In this document: positions 24,008-34,815 of the stretch, in pieces | Position numbering within the stretch: position 1 is the first letter of the stretch | How the letters are laid out: each line of letters starts with the position of its first letter | DNA from: Aurifilum marmelostoma | Taxonomy: Eukaryota > Ascomycota > Sordariomycetes > Diaporthales > Cryphonectriaceae | Reading direction: 5' to 3' | DNA: 64,000 nt | Assembly: GCA_027559495.1 (NCBI GenBank) | Contig: JAMXSV010000007.1 | Coordinates: forward strand, 744,001 to 808,000 | Translations under genes and position numbers: made by a program | Notes under the pieces: generated by a model | Told to the model about the DNA's origin: nothing | The model's input: only the letters and a program-made list of their open reading frames with translations | Database searches by the model: none

Positions 24008-24724
24008 ATGGCAGACTCCAATGCACCCAAGCCCTCCAGCAGCGTCAAGCTCGTGCTCCTCGGCGAGGCGGCGGTGGGCAAGTCATCGCTGGTGCTGCGC
24101 TTTGTAAACAACGACTTCCAGGAGAACAAGGAGCCGACGATCGGGGCGGCGTTCCTGACACAAAAGTGCAGCCTGCCGACGCGCACCATCAAGTTTGAGA
24201 TCTGGGACACGGCGGGCCAGGAGCGCTTCGCCTCGCTGGCGCCCATGTACTACCGCAACGCGCAGGCCGCCCTCGTCGTGTACGATCTCACCAAGCCCAC
24301 CAGCCTCATCAAGGCCAAGCACTGGGTCGCCGAGCTGCAGCGCCAGGCCAGCCCGGGCATCGTCATCGCGCTGGTCGGGAACAAGCTGGACCTGACGAGC
24401 GCCTCGTCTGCACCCGCCGGCGGGAACGATGATGACGACGATGGCGCGGCTGCGGACGACGGCGGCGACGCGAGAAAGGTCAGCACCGAGGAGGCCAAGG
24501 CATATGCGGAAGAGGAAGGGCTGTTGTTTTTCGAGACGAGTGCCAAGACGGGGCACAACGTCACCGAGGTGTTCACGGCGATCGCCAACGCGATCCCAGA
24601 GACGTCGCTCAAGAGCGCCAGGGGGGCGGGCGCCTCAAATGCTGTCAGCAGAGGGGGCGAGGAACAGAGGGTGAACCTGAGCGGGCCTCGAGACCAGGCT
24701 GGCAAGGAAGGCTGTGCTTGCTAG
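24008..24724 (+). CDS. Rab5/Vps21/Ypt5-type small GTPase
   Basis: Rab5-family GTPases control early endosome fusion and vacuolar sorting. This intronless gene encodes 238 residues. The P-loop is GEAAVGKSS (19-27), switch I contains Thr44 in EPTIGAAF, switch II is WDTAGQERF (66-74), the guanine motif NKLD is at 125-128 and ETSAK at 176-180. The motifs TIGAAFLTQ and YYRNAQAALVVYD are specific to the Rab5 branch. The protein ends in Cys-Ala-Cys, a CxC double-prenylation signal that anchors it to endosomal membranes. An acidic, Gly/Ala-rich insert at about 131-156 enlarges the loop after NKLD and accounts for the slightly greater length compared with yeast Vps21. The start is the first ATG, with A at -3. 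Which Rab5 paralog it is cannot be decided here. Confidence 0.94.
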   Translation: MADSNAPKPSSSVKLVLLGEAAVGKSSLVLRFVNNDFQENKEPTIGAAFLTQKCSLPTRTIKFEIWDTAGQERFASLAPMYYRNAQAALVVYDLTKPTSLIKAKHWVAELQRQASPGIVIALVGNKLDLTSASSAPAGGNDDDDDGAAADDGGDARKVSTEEAKAYAEEEGLLFFETSAKTGHNVTEVFTAIANAIPETSLKSARGAGASNAVSRGGEEQRVNLSGPRDQAGKEGCAC

Positions 24725-25684
24725 GGTGGGATGGGCTGCTGGTGGTGGAGAATGGAGGCATGGAGAAGGAAGAGGGGGGGGTGGGTTGTGGGCAGTACTA
24801 CTCGTGTACAATGTTGATGGCCCAAAGGAGGATGACTGTGGGCTGAGGTCAGGCAGAGCATCTGCATTTACTGTTGATATTTCTCTTTTTTCTTTTTCTT
24901 TTTCCTCTTTTCTTTTGGGAGTGATGGGTCTCAAGGGCAGGTCACTTGGAAGGGGGGATAATATCGTTTTGAGGTTTTATGTTGATCAGACAGCGAATCC
25001 TACTTTCCTTTTCAAGACATGTCGCCTTTTTGATTGGTACTGATGGGAGTATGACCCTCTCTGCCTTGTCTAAGCACCATGTGAAGAAGCATCAATTCAT
25101 CCATCCATCCTCCTCTCGTACCAAGCACCCGCTGCTGAGCGGCTCAACGGCTCCAACGGCTGGCTTCACGATAAGCGGCTGCACAAGAGGTGGTCCGTGC
25201 TCCTACAGGCGGGAAGAAAAAGAGACCCTTGCCCCAAAGTAGCTTGGAGAATTTGCACAGTTGCATCAGCCAGCGCGCAACAGAGACTACGAGACCAGGG
25301 CTCCACGGCTCGCGTCACCAAAAGTCAAGCCTCCTCCTTCATTCTCTTTTTCTCTCTCTCTCTCTCTCTCAGCCACAAGCTGGGGTTCGCCTCTTTTTTT
25401 CTTTTTTTTAACTTGTTGGTTCACCTCATCAACATCAACTGGACCAGGGCTGTCTCAGACAGATGGAGAGACACACTGTGCAGGAGGAATAATAATAATA
25501 ATACCAAAGAGAGAGGAGAGGCGATTGATCGACTGTCTGGCTGGCGCCCTCTCTTTTTACCCACCCCGCGTCTCGCAGTTCGTCGCCTGCCTATGCGAGC
25601 AGCCCTCCTCCCTCTTCTGTCCCCCCTCCTTCGGTCTCTCCTCTTCATCATCCTACTCTCGTCGCAGAGGCTGTCGTCGTCACG
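24725..25684. other. Intergenic region between Rab5-like and RING/RS genes
   Basis: It contains the 3' flank of the GTPase gene and then a CT-rich promoter/leader, with a (CT)n run at about 25349-25370, before the RING-gene ATG. The short open frames here have no recognisable domain. Confidence 0.5.
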
Positions 25685-27846
25685 ATGGCTGCTAATTACG
25701 TGACGGTCACTTCTGCCCTGGCCGAGCTCATCAGGTATGTCTCAATGCCACCCTCTTCCACCACCACCTCTTCTTCTTCCCCTCCAATCTCCAACACTGA
25801 GCTGCCTGCTGACCTCTGGACCCCCTCAGCTCGCTGCCGCAGGACGAGGTCCCCTTCAAGCTCCGCTGCGCCATCTGCAGCAAGCTTGCCGTCAACGCCT
25901 TCAAGACCCCCTGCTGCGAACAGATGATCTGCGAGAACTGTATGCCGCCTCGTCCTGTCTTCTTCCTCCACTTTTTTCGCCTCCAAACTGACACAAACTG
26001 GACAGGCAAACTGTCGCTGCCCTCGACCTGCCCCGTCTGCGAACACACCCCCGTCTCTGCCGACGACTGCAAGCCCAACAACAAGCTGCGGATGACGACC
26101 AGGGCCTTCCTCAAGACGGCCGAGAAGAAGCGAGACAGCTCTCAGGCCAGAGACACCACCACGCCTATCGATGTCCGGCCTGGCGCTGCTGCCCCCACTG
26201 CGCCTGCACAGAAGGACGGCGACGGCGACGCACAGGCCGCGGCTGAGATACAAATAGGTCCCCCTGCAGGTCAGGATGCGGTCGCTGCTGCTACTACTAC
26301 CATTACTAGCACTACCGGCACCACGGCGGCCGAGGACCAGGAGACGGAGGCATTACCGCCACCATCTGCCGAAGATGAGGTATGTGTTCCCTGTGTTATA
26401 TACTGTTTCGATGTAATGCGTCGCCTGCAGGATCCTAACCCTTGTTGGCAGCAGACCGCCTTGGCTGGTGAGCGGGCCACCGGAGAACCCGAGGGCGAAG
26501 ACGAGCAGCAGCAGCAGCAGCAGCAGCTCGAAGTTCGCGATGAGCAGAATGAGGACAAGGACAACGCAGAGGCAGCAGCACCAGGAGAGTCAAGTGAGGG
26601 CGGCGACGGCGGCGAGACCGAGAACGTGGACGACCAACAAAGGCCTGCTGCTGCTGCTGCTGCTACTGCTGGCTTCCCAAACGCATTTGGTTTCGGCGGC
26701 ATGAACGGACAGTTCCCCAACATGAACATGGGCGGAGGTGATTTCGGTCAGATGAACCAGATGCAGATGATGATGGCCATGCAGAACGGAATGGCGCCCA
26801 ACGGGTTCGGTTTCCCCATGATGGGTACGTATCATCTATCCACATACACCCTTGGTTCTTCTACTTCTTCTTCTCCATCATCATCATCATCATAACACAA
26901 ACTGACTGTCTTTGTGGCTAGGCATGCCCGGCATGAACATGGACCCCTCGATGATGAACATGTACCAGATGAACAGTGGCTTCGGTGCGCCAGGCATGGA
27001 CATGAGCAGCATGATGAACGGCGGCATGGGAGGGTTCAGCAGTGGTGGCGTTGGTGGCACCGAAGAGAGCTGGAGCGGACCACAATCATGGAATAACGGC
27101 CAGAATAATTACAATCATCCAAGTGCTCCTGGCATGGGTAACGGTGATTATGGAAATCTTAACTCTGGCTACCACACAGGATACAATCAAGGTAATTTTG
27201 GCCCGCACAACCAGTACAATGACTTCCGCGGCGGCAGGGGAGGCTACTTTCGCGGCCGGGGTCGAGGCCGTGGTGGTGGTGGGTACGGCGCCAACAACTT
27301 TGGCCGCGGTGGGTATGGTTACGGACAGCAGCAGGGCAACTTCCAGGGCCAGAACTACATGAACCATCACCACCAGCAGCAACAGCATCACCAACAGCAG
27401 CAGCACCAGCAGTACGGCTCCAACATGATGGGCCAGGGTCCCTCGTCCAATGCCTCACAGAACGTATCATCATCATCGGTTGAAGCCGACGCCGAGAAGA
27501 ACGTGGACGAGTTTGGTCGCACGCTCCGCCCCAAGATGAGCGAGGAGGAGGATGGTAGCGGCGAACAACACCAGCACGACGCAGACAACAAGACTGGAGA
27601 TGGAGAGAGCGCAGCCGACGGCGTCAAGGCCGAGGGCTCCAACAGCACTTTCACAGATGGACGAGAAGCAGCTGATGGTCCTGGTCAACCATCCCTCTCT
27701 GCCATCGAGACTGTGCAGCCAAGTCCTGATGGTGATGCCTTCTCTAGCGGAGGCCTTGCAGATCCAGGCGACCCACGTATGATGAGGCACAATGCCGGCA
27801 GTCAATACCACCAGCGAGGAGGCAGCTTCGGGGCTATGCCACCCCC

Positions 27847-27892
<46 letters not shown>

Positions 27893-28484
27893 GCCGCGCC
27901 TGACGTGCCGCTCAATGCGCCCAAGGGTCCCAAAGCCATGCGGAATGGCCTGCCAAACACTAGCCTCAGGACCCTCCGAGCGCGAGGCTATCAGATCCCG
28001 GGTGATGAGATAAGCAACAACTATAGGGTTCAGAGCCCAGGTGTGCACAGCGCATCCGGCAGCATGGCCACACCACCAGTGGAGAATGATGACTATCGCG
28101 ACCGCCGTAGGTCCAGAAGTAATTCCGTCGCGAGCACGGCCAAGCACCGAGGTGGTGGTGGAGGAGGAGGGACAGTAGCAGCCCAACAAACACTCGTCAA
28201 CCGTGGCCGTGACCGTGACCGTGAGCAGACCAGGAGTCGCAGTCCAGCTGAAGGAGATCGGAGCCGTCACCGGGATCGTGAACGCCGTCGTGGTGGCAGT
28301 GACAGGGACCGCGAGGGATCCTCCGCTGCTATCCAATCGAGATCGCAGAGCCGCAGCCGTGACCGCAGGGACCGGAAGCGTAGGAGGAGCCACCACCGCG
28401 AAGACGAGGATGCCGAGCGCGACGACTACGACAACAAGGAGCATCGGCGGCACCAACGCCACCGCAGCAGTAGAAAGTATCACC

Positions 28485-28530
<46 letters not shown>

Positions 28531-29540
28531 CAACGCGGACGAGAACAAGGAGCTGCAGCAACAGCAGCAGTCGAGGGACGACAAGCACGCTGACAGGACC
28601 AGATCTGCATCGCCTGCCGGATCGCGCAAGTCGAGCCGACGATATAAGGATCGTGACTCCGAAAAGCGGCGCGACCGGGACAGGGACAGAGACCGTGAGA
28701 GAGACCGGAACAGAGATCGTGATCGTGACCGTGACCGTGACCGTGACCGCGAGCGAGACCGCGATCGTGGCCGTGATCGGGACGCCGAGGATGACCGCGA
28801 CGCCAAGCGGAGATCGAGACACCGTGATCGTGATCGCGAGCGCGACCGCGAGCACGAGCGCTCGGACCGGTCTGACCGTGACAGGGATCGGGAGGGCAAA
28901 GACCGGGAACGCAGCAAGCGTGGCAGGGACCGCGACCGTGAGCGTGAGCGAGACCGAGACCGCGAGAGGGGTCACCGCAGCAGCAAGCACAGCAGCACCG
29001 CAGAGCCACCCACACCGACGACGGAGCCTTCGTCTGCCACGACCACGACTACGACAACTACAGCAGCAACAGAGGCCAGGAAGGAGTTCAACCCTCCCAC
29101 AGGGCCGAGAGGTGGCATCTCCAAAAACTTTTCCATCTTCAACAACAACAACAACAACACTAGCGCCGCCGCCACCACCAGGCCCGCCCCCTCCTCCTGC
29201 TTCTTCCAGGAACCTGCCACCACCCAAGGGTCCTGCCGCAGACAGGCGAGCGTCGCACGCCTCAGCGGGCAGTGGGGCCGCCACAGCAAAGGACCCACAC
29301 GCGGCAGAGCGCGAGGCCAGGAACCGAGAGAGGCTGCTCAAGGAGACACAGCGGCTTGCGGGACTCGGAGGCGGTGGCGGGGTCACGAAGCGACGTAGCG
29401 AGGACGGGCTCGACGGTGGCAGTGGGAGAGGAAGCAAGAGGAAGAGGCGCGGTGGGGAGACGCTGATGGTGGACGGTGGAGATGAGGAGGCGCGGATGAA
29501 GAGGCTTGAGGCCGAGAGGGAACGATCGCGGTGGGGATGA
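25685..29540 (+). CDS. RING-finger protein with long Arg/Asp/Ser-rich tail (RBBP6-like RING)
   Basis: My model has six exons: 25685-25734, 25830-25939, 26006-26379, 26452-26824, 26922-29111 and 29164-29540, giving 1157 residues. The RING lies at residues 30-65 (Cys30, 33, 45 or 46, 51, 54, 62, 65). It ends in CPVCEHTPVSADDCKPNNKLR, like the RING of RBBP6/Mpe1 proteins, so ubiquitin-ligase and mRNA-processing roles are an inference. The DWNN ubiquitin-like domain and zinc knuckle of Mpe1 are absent, so it is not simply Mpe1. After the RING come Gly/Met/Asn-rich and RGG-like segments, polyalanine, polyaspartate and a long RD/RE/RS region, as in splicing-associated proteins. The end is Pro-rich with a charged KETQRLAGLG...EEARMKRLEAERER segment. 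The last intron (29112-29163, GTGGCA donor, 52 nt) is weak; it could instead be an indel. The fourth intron keeps frame when retained. Confidence 0.8.
27848..27898 (+). repeat. GCT run coding polyalanine
   Basis: About fifteen to seventeen alanine codons, mostly GCT, within the RING/RS gene. Length is likely to vary between strains without loss of frame. Confidence 0.85.
28487..28530 (+). repeat. GAC run coding polyaspartate
   Basis: About fourteen consecutive GAC codons in the RING/RS gene, just before the Arg/Asp alternating region. Open frames on the opposite strand (polyvaline) are by-products of this repeat. Confidence 0.88.
28660..28975 (+). repeat. Imperfect CGTGAC/CGCGAG repeats coding an RD/RE domain
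   Basis: Tandem degenerate hexamers encode alternating Arg-Asp and Arg-Glu pairs over about 100 residues. This is the composition of RD/RS-type domains in RNA-processing proteins. Confidence 0.85.
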
Positions 29541-31018
29541 CAGAGAAAGGAAAGCAGAAGAAAAAGAAGGAAGAGAAGCTGTGCCTCTCTTTTCTCTCCC
29601 TCCCCCTCTGATGAGGATGTAGAAAGAGGCATGCATGATGGGAGGTTCGGACGGCTTGTGCGTATCTGCTGAGGGTTTGCCTCCGGGACAAGAGTGGGAG
29701 GAAAAGTGTATGTTCTTGCCGCGTCCACTGGCCGGCAGTCACGCCTGTTGACCCAAATACGACCTGCCACGGCGGGCGGCGTGCCTCAGCCATCCTGAGG
29801 GCTAGGGATAGGCCGCTTTCTTCTTCTATCTGATTGTCTCTCGTCTCGCTCCCGCTCTCTTCACCCTGTCAAAGGCCTTCTCGTTCATGTCCTGCATAAA
29901 TCTGGATCCCGGGAATCAAAATAAGCTTCAGGAGTACTTCTTGACGGATGTCGCTCCGAGGTGGTAGTCAACCAGGAACCAAGATATCGAGTTCTCAGGG
30001 AACGAGAGAGAAAGAAAGGATGGTTTATAAGGACGGTGATAAGGGCAGTGAGATAGCACTGCGTCACATGAGGCTGGAGACAGGGCTACAGGTTTACATA
30101 CAAGCATGAATGAGGGTGAGAAGGGGAAGAAACAAAAGAAAAAGAAAAAAAAACAAAAGTCACCACTGCATCCATTCATCTATCAAGTTTGGCGCCAACA
30201 CCATGATGGGAAGAACGAAAGAATGGAAGGGGTGTCATTTGGTGTCGTCTGTCCGCTTCCTGAGGGGAGGGTAGTTTTCTCTAGTTAGAGTTTTCTTATA
30301 CAACCCAATTCGACACCCCCCCCCATCACCCCTTTTGGCGAGGATGTTCAAATGCAGAGAGATTACAGTTCATCCGTTTTTCGCTCCCTGGTTCTCGTAT
30401 CGTGAAAACTCCTCGACGAGACTTGTGCGTGTGTATTCGTGTTGTCTATCTTGGTTTATGGGCTCGACCAGCCCCCGCCCCCCCCAGGGGCGTCACGGAA
30501 CCCAGAACAGACCCCCGTATATAGAAGGCTGGCTGGGAAATATTGTCTGTCTACGTGAGCGAATACTCCAGAGTCCATAGGATCTATTGCTTGCTGCTTG
30601 CTTGGTCGTACCCTAAAACAGGTGACTTCCCCTCACCCTCCCCCCCCCCACCCCCCAATATCTCCTTCGCCTGTGTTGTAGGCCATGCCTCTTCTACCCC
30701 AGCAGCCATCAAGAAGATATCTCTCTTGCCCCAATGGACCGCCTCCAAGGCATACACGTACTTTCTCTACAGCAGCAAGACAAAGCACAACCTTGGTCCC
30801 ATACAAATAGTATACTTTCTTCTTCTCCTTTTTCGTCCACCGCCCCCCCCCCCCAAAAAAAATTCTTTCTCCTCCCTTGATTTACGCAAGAAGACGTCGC
30901 GTTGAGGCTCAAAAAGAGCCTCCAGCTCCGCCACAGGCGCCTCGAAGACAAATGAACTCTGGCGTGGAAAAAGGACAGAAAAAAAGACACAAGGGAAAAT
31001 TAGGGAGAGCTGGGAACG

Positions 31019-31019
31019 A

Positions 31020-31054
<35 letters not shown>
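31019..31054. repeat. (CT)n microsatellite
   Basis: About seventeen CT units with one TTT interruption, followed by TTCC. Intergenic. Confidence 0.85.
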
Positions 31055-31492
31055 TCCCTGTACTGTGGTGGCGGTGGGTTTTTGCCCTCCTTTTTTTTTT
31101 TTTTTGGTCGTCCCATGATCAACAAGGAGAGAGAGCAAAAGGACATGACAGGACAAAGCAACAGGACAAAGGACCAGGATCTATGGGCGGCTAGTCGGAT
31201 GCAATTTTTTTGGTCCTTCTCGAAAGCCCGTGTCCATCCTCGAAAGTCCTTGTCCATCCCTGCGTGCTTCCTGTTCTGTACTGTACTGTACTACTACCGT
31301 ATGTACTCTTGAAGATTCTCACCGCACACCGCCGTGCTGTGCTGTGCTGCTGCGGCTGCGGCTGCGGCTGCGGATGATGATACGAGCTAGCCCGCCTATT
31401 CGCTATGGGCCTCGCGTCCTTGCATACCTGTGGAGCTCACTGGCTTTCCGGTCAAGCACGTTCTCCTGACCACACTTGCACGCACACGCACA

Positions 31493-31494
<2 letters not shown>

Positions 31495-31524
<30 letters not shown>
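31495..31524. repeat. (AC)n microsatellite
   Basis: About fourteen uninterrupted CA/AC units, flanked by imperfect ones. Intergenic. Confidence 0.88.
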
Positions 31525-31529
<5 letters not shown>

Positions 31530-33499
31530 AAAGTGATGTAGGAGACGGCCACGGCGGTGGGGGAAATAAGACGGTTGCCTCGGGTAAAGAGAACCTTTCG
31601 TATGCCCGACTAGTCCGAATGGTCACAATCGAATCGGCCGAGAACAGCCGAAGAGCAATTCTCTCTCTCTCTCTCTCTGTCTCTCGTGTCTTTTCCCCCA
31701 AAGTACTAGTAATAATGCATTTTACCATACTAGGGTTGGGTTGATGCTGCTAACCACCGCTGCCACCACTACGGCATCGGCGGTGGCAGCAGCAGCAGTA
31801 GTAGTATTGGACCCGATAAGCGACTTACCGCTGCGGGCCCTGCTTACAAGTAACTTGGAGCCTCATGATCACAGGCACGACTTAGCTGAGGTGGAGTATA
31901 CTAATTTTGCTGCACTGTTCGAAGGTGGATGTGTGTGTGGGTTGCTGCGGGAGGGGTAACTTGCAATGTTCGCGAGGAGGAATGACAAAACAGACCAATG
32001 ATCATCCTTGTTGGTCTGTCTGGTTTGGACAGCTATTGCTGATGGCACCGTTTGGGGGGGGGGTGTTGGGGGAAGACGAGACAGCCTGTCATCTGACAGC
32101 CCAAGAGTTCGAGCGGGTATAAGAGGAGCTTGGGAGGGGGATGCCACGGACGGGCACTGCGTATCGGCGTTAAATATTTCACGGTACTTATGCGTGCTCA
32201 CACTTTCTTGCGCACCTCTTCCCTCCTCAAGAATGATCCCCCCTCTTTTTTCTCCCCTTGCTTGTGTCCCTTGTGGGATGCCGCGGCGCGCAGCATTTGT
32301 GACAAGACACTCGGGCCTAAAGAGCATGCGAGTCGATTGGGTCGGGTAGGATTGAGGCTGAGCGATGCATGCTAGGCCAGTTGCGGCAAGCTGTGGTCGC
32401 AATATCACAACACATCTGTGCGTCTGTCGGCCGTGAGTGGTCCAAACCAGCCACGCCCCATCGAGTGACACTTTTTCCCAGACACCCCACATGAGAGGAT
32501 CAGATGGCACGCGGTTGTCGGCTAGGACACGACACAGAGAGAGAGAGTGTGTGAGTAGAGGTGAGCGGTGGGCTGGTCCGTGTCGGCTCTCAAGATTCGC
32601 TTGAGATGCCCCGCCCTCTTCTTCCCAGCAACAGTAGCACTGCGTGGCGCTGCTGCTCGCCGTGCTGCTCGCCTTGTCTGTGTGTCAAAAGATCGCACCT
32701 CTGCTCCCACCTCCTTCCCCTGCATTGTCAGTGTCTCCTCGGGCCTCAGGCGGCTTCCTGGAAAAATCCAGATGGGGGCAAGCTCTGGTCAGATAGGTAG
32801 TGATCTTGAAGAACCAGAGTCTCGACACCAATAGATGCATCGACCTACATGAGATCTTCCTCCCGCTCGGGATAGGCCACAAGGTGATCCGACACAACCC
32901 TGACCCCTCCTCGGGTCCCACTCTGCAATCATGCGAGGAGCATACTCAGGTAAATACATGCGAGGAGGGCTCCATCAGCAATGTTGCCATTGGTAGCGCT
33001 GGTGGGATGATGGAGGAAAAGGGAAAAGGAGGGGGGGTGTAATTGGTGGCGGCCAGCTTGGGGGGAGTGAGTGAGCAATGCGAGTTTGACGCAGATAAGC
33101 CCGACACGCAAGGATGAGAAACCAGAGCACCAAGAAAGTGAGGCACGTCCACACGTGGTAGGCCAGCAGAGCTCCTCCAGGCGCCGAAAGCCAGGGCGAG
33201 CAGAGGAAGCCAGGTACTTGATTACTTTGCAGATGGAGGCGAGCAACCCTAACGAGGGATGCAAGCCATGCGTCCTCGTAACAATACGCCTCAAGCCCCT
33301 CGTCCCTCCCGTTCCTCCTCTTCCTCCTCCTCCTCCTCCTCTTTTCGGGGGGTGGGGGTGGAGCTCTCGAAGGCAACGCGCGCAGTGGCGAATCTGCCTG
33401 ATGTGATTTTGGGGGGGGGGAGGGGGAGGACAGTAATAAATCAGACACGATCGAAACAGAAAGTCTTGGTCGATCGCTCTGTGTGAGAGAAGGGGGGAC

Positions 33500-33510
33500 A
33501 CACACACAGA

Positions 33511-33542
<32 letters not shown>

Positions 33543-33550
33543 AAAAAAAG
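33500..33550. repeat. GA-rich microsatellite
   Basis: CACACA followed by GAGAGAGAAA units repeated several times and ending in an A run. Intergenic. Confidence 0.8.
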
Positions 33551-34729
33551 AGTGATCACACCGGTGATACACATATCATGTGCCCATTGGTAGGAAACGC
33601 AATAGGACGTGCATACATAGTGCCACAGTATGTAGTATCGACAAGAAAAGAAGAAGAAGAAAAAACGTGGGGAGAAGAACAAGAAGGGGCGGAAGCTGCA
33701 GCGTGCAGCAGGGTACGTGGGTGCTCACAGATAGTAGCAAGTATCAGGGTGTTTACTTCCCTGCTTTACTACTCAACGGCACAAAAAAGGTGCCAAGGTT
33801 ACGCAGCAGCACGGTCGGGAGAGGTGGCCGTCGGAAATCGCATCCCACTCCCCCCCTCTTCGCTCTGGCCAATCATCCGTGCGCATCTCTTGGTCCCCCC
33901 CTGTCAGGTACGGAGGCTACTTGCGCGGGTGGGTTCAACGTTTCTGGAAGTAGCGGCACGAGTGCCTACCTAGAAAAGATCCATGCAGCCATGCAACTAA
34001 CTAGGTAGAACCCACTGGGCGATTTGGGGTAGGGGGGTCACACACACACACAACGCACGCATAGCGCCTAGGGTCGGTCAGCGAAGGGAGAGGCATGGGT
34101 TGAGGAATCAAGGGGAGAGAGATTTGTTTCATGCTCCCTCCCGGCCGGGGGGACCATGGAATAAAACAAGAAGTTTTTTCTCTCTTGCCATGTCGCATTT
34201 TTGGCGGGGGAGTATTAATAAGTCCCTGGTTTTGCCGCCTGGAGGCCTCCTCCCAATACCCAAACCATGTATCTGCAGCGTGAGCTTGCATTCCTAAATA
34301 ATACAGGCTACAATTAGCCACACCACCACCTATACCTGCCTGAGCAGGAGAAGCAGGGAGGCCAGAAGTGATCAACCGCTACTACGCCGTGGCAAATCAT
34401 GTTCAAAGAGGTTTTTACCTTGTGGTAGCAGTAGTCCGGAGAGGAGAGAAGGAACCTGTGTCCGGGAGGGAGAGAGGGGTAGGCTGACAGCATCACGAAC
34501 CGAGGACGGCAATTTCTCTGTTCTATTGTGACCCTGCGCAGGCCTCGGTCCCACTTCTTACACTTTTCACAAAAGAGGTTCAACGGATTCGACAGTCCGG
34601 CTGCAGGACCGAGAATGGCCGAACGGTCCGGCCTCATCTAGTGTGTGCAAAAGAAATGGCGTGGGAGAGTGAAAGGAAGAGGGGGGGGGGGTGGAAGGGG
34701 TTCTGTATGGGATGCATGCTCTGCACTCT

Positions 34730-34815
34730 AGCTGGTGCTGGTGCTGGTGCTGATGCTGCTGGTGCTGCTTGCTGATCTCCTCTGATTAAAGCTGGCGCTG
34801 ATTGCTTGGTGCTGA
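34730..34815. repeat. GGTGCT/GATGCT degenerate hexamer array
   Basis: At least six GGTGCT-like hexamers lie in tandem from about 34733, with further dispersed copies (GGCGCTGATT, GGTGCTGATGCT) to about 34815. Intergenic. Confidence 0.7.

Noticed and set aside
27473..29770. 765-codon minus-strand open frame opposite the RING/RS gene
   Set aside because: Polyvaline and Ser/Arg tracts are the reverse complement of the GAC and CGTGAC repeats; it is a compositional shadow.
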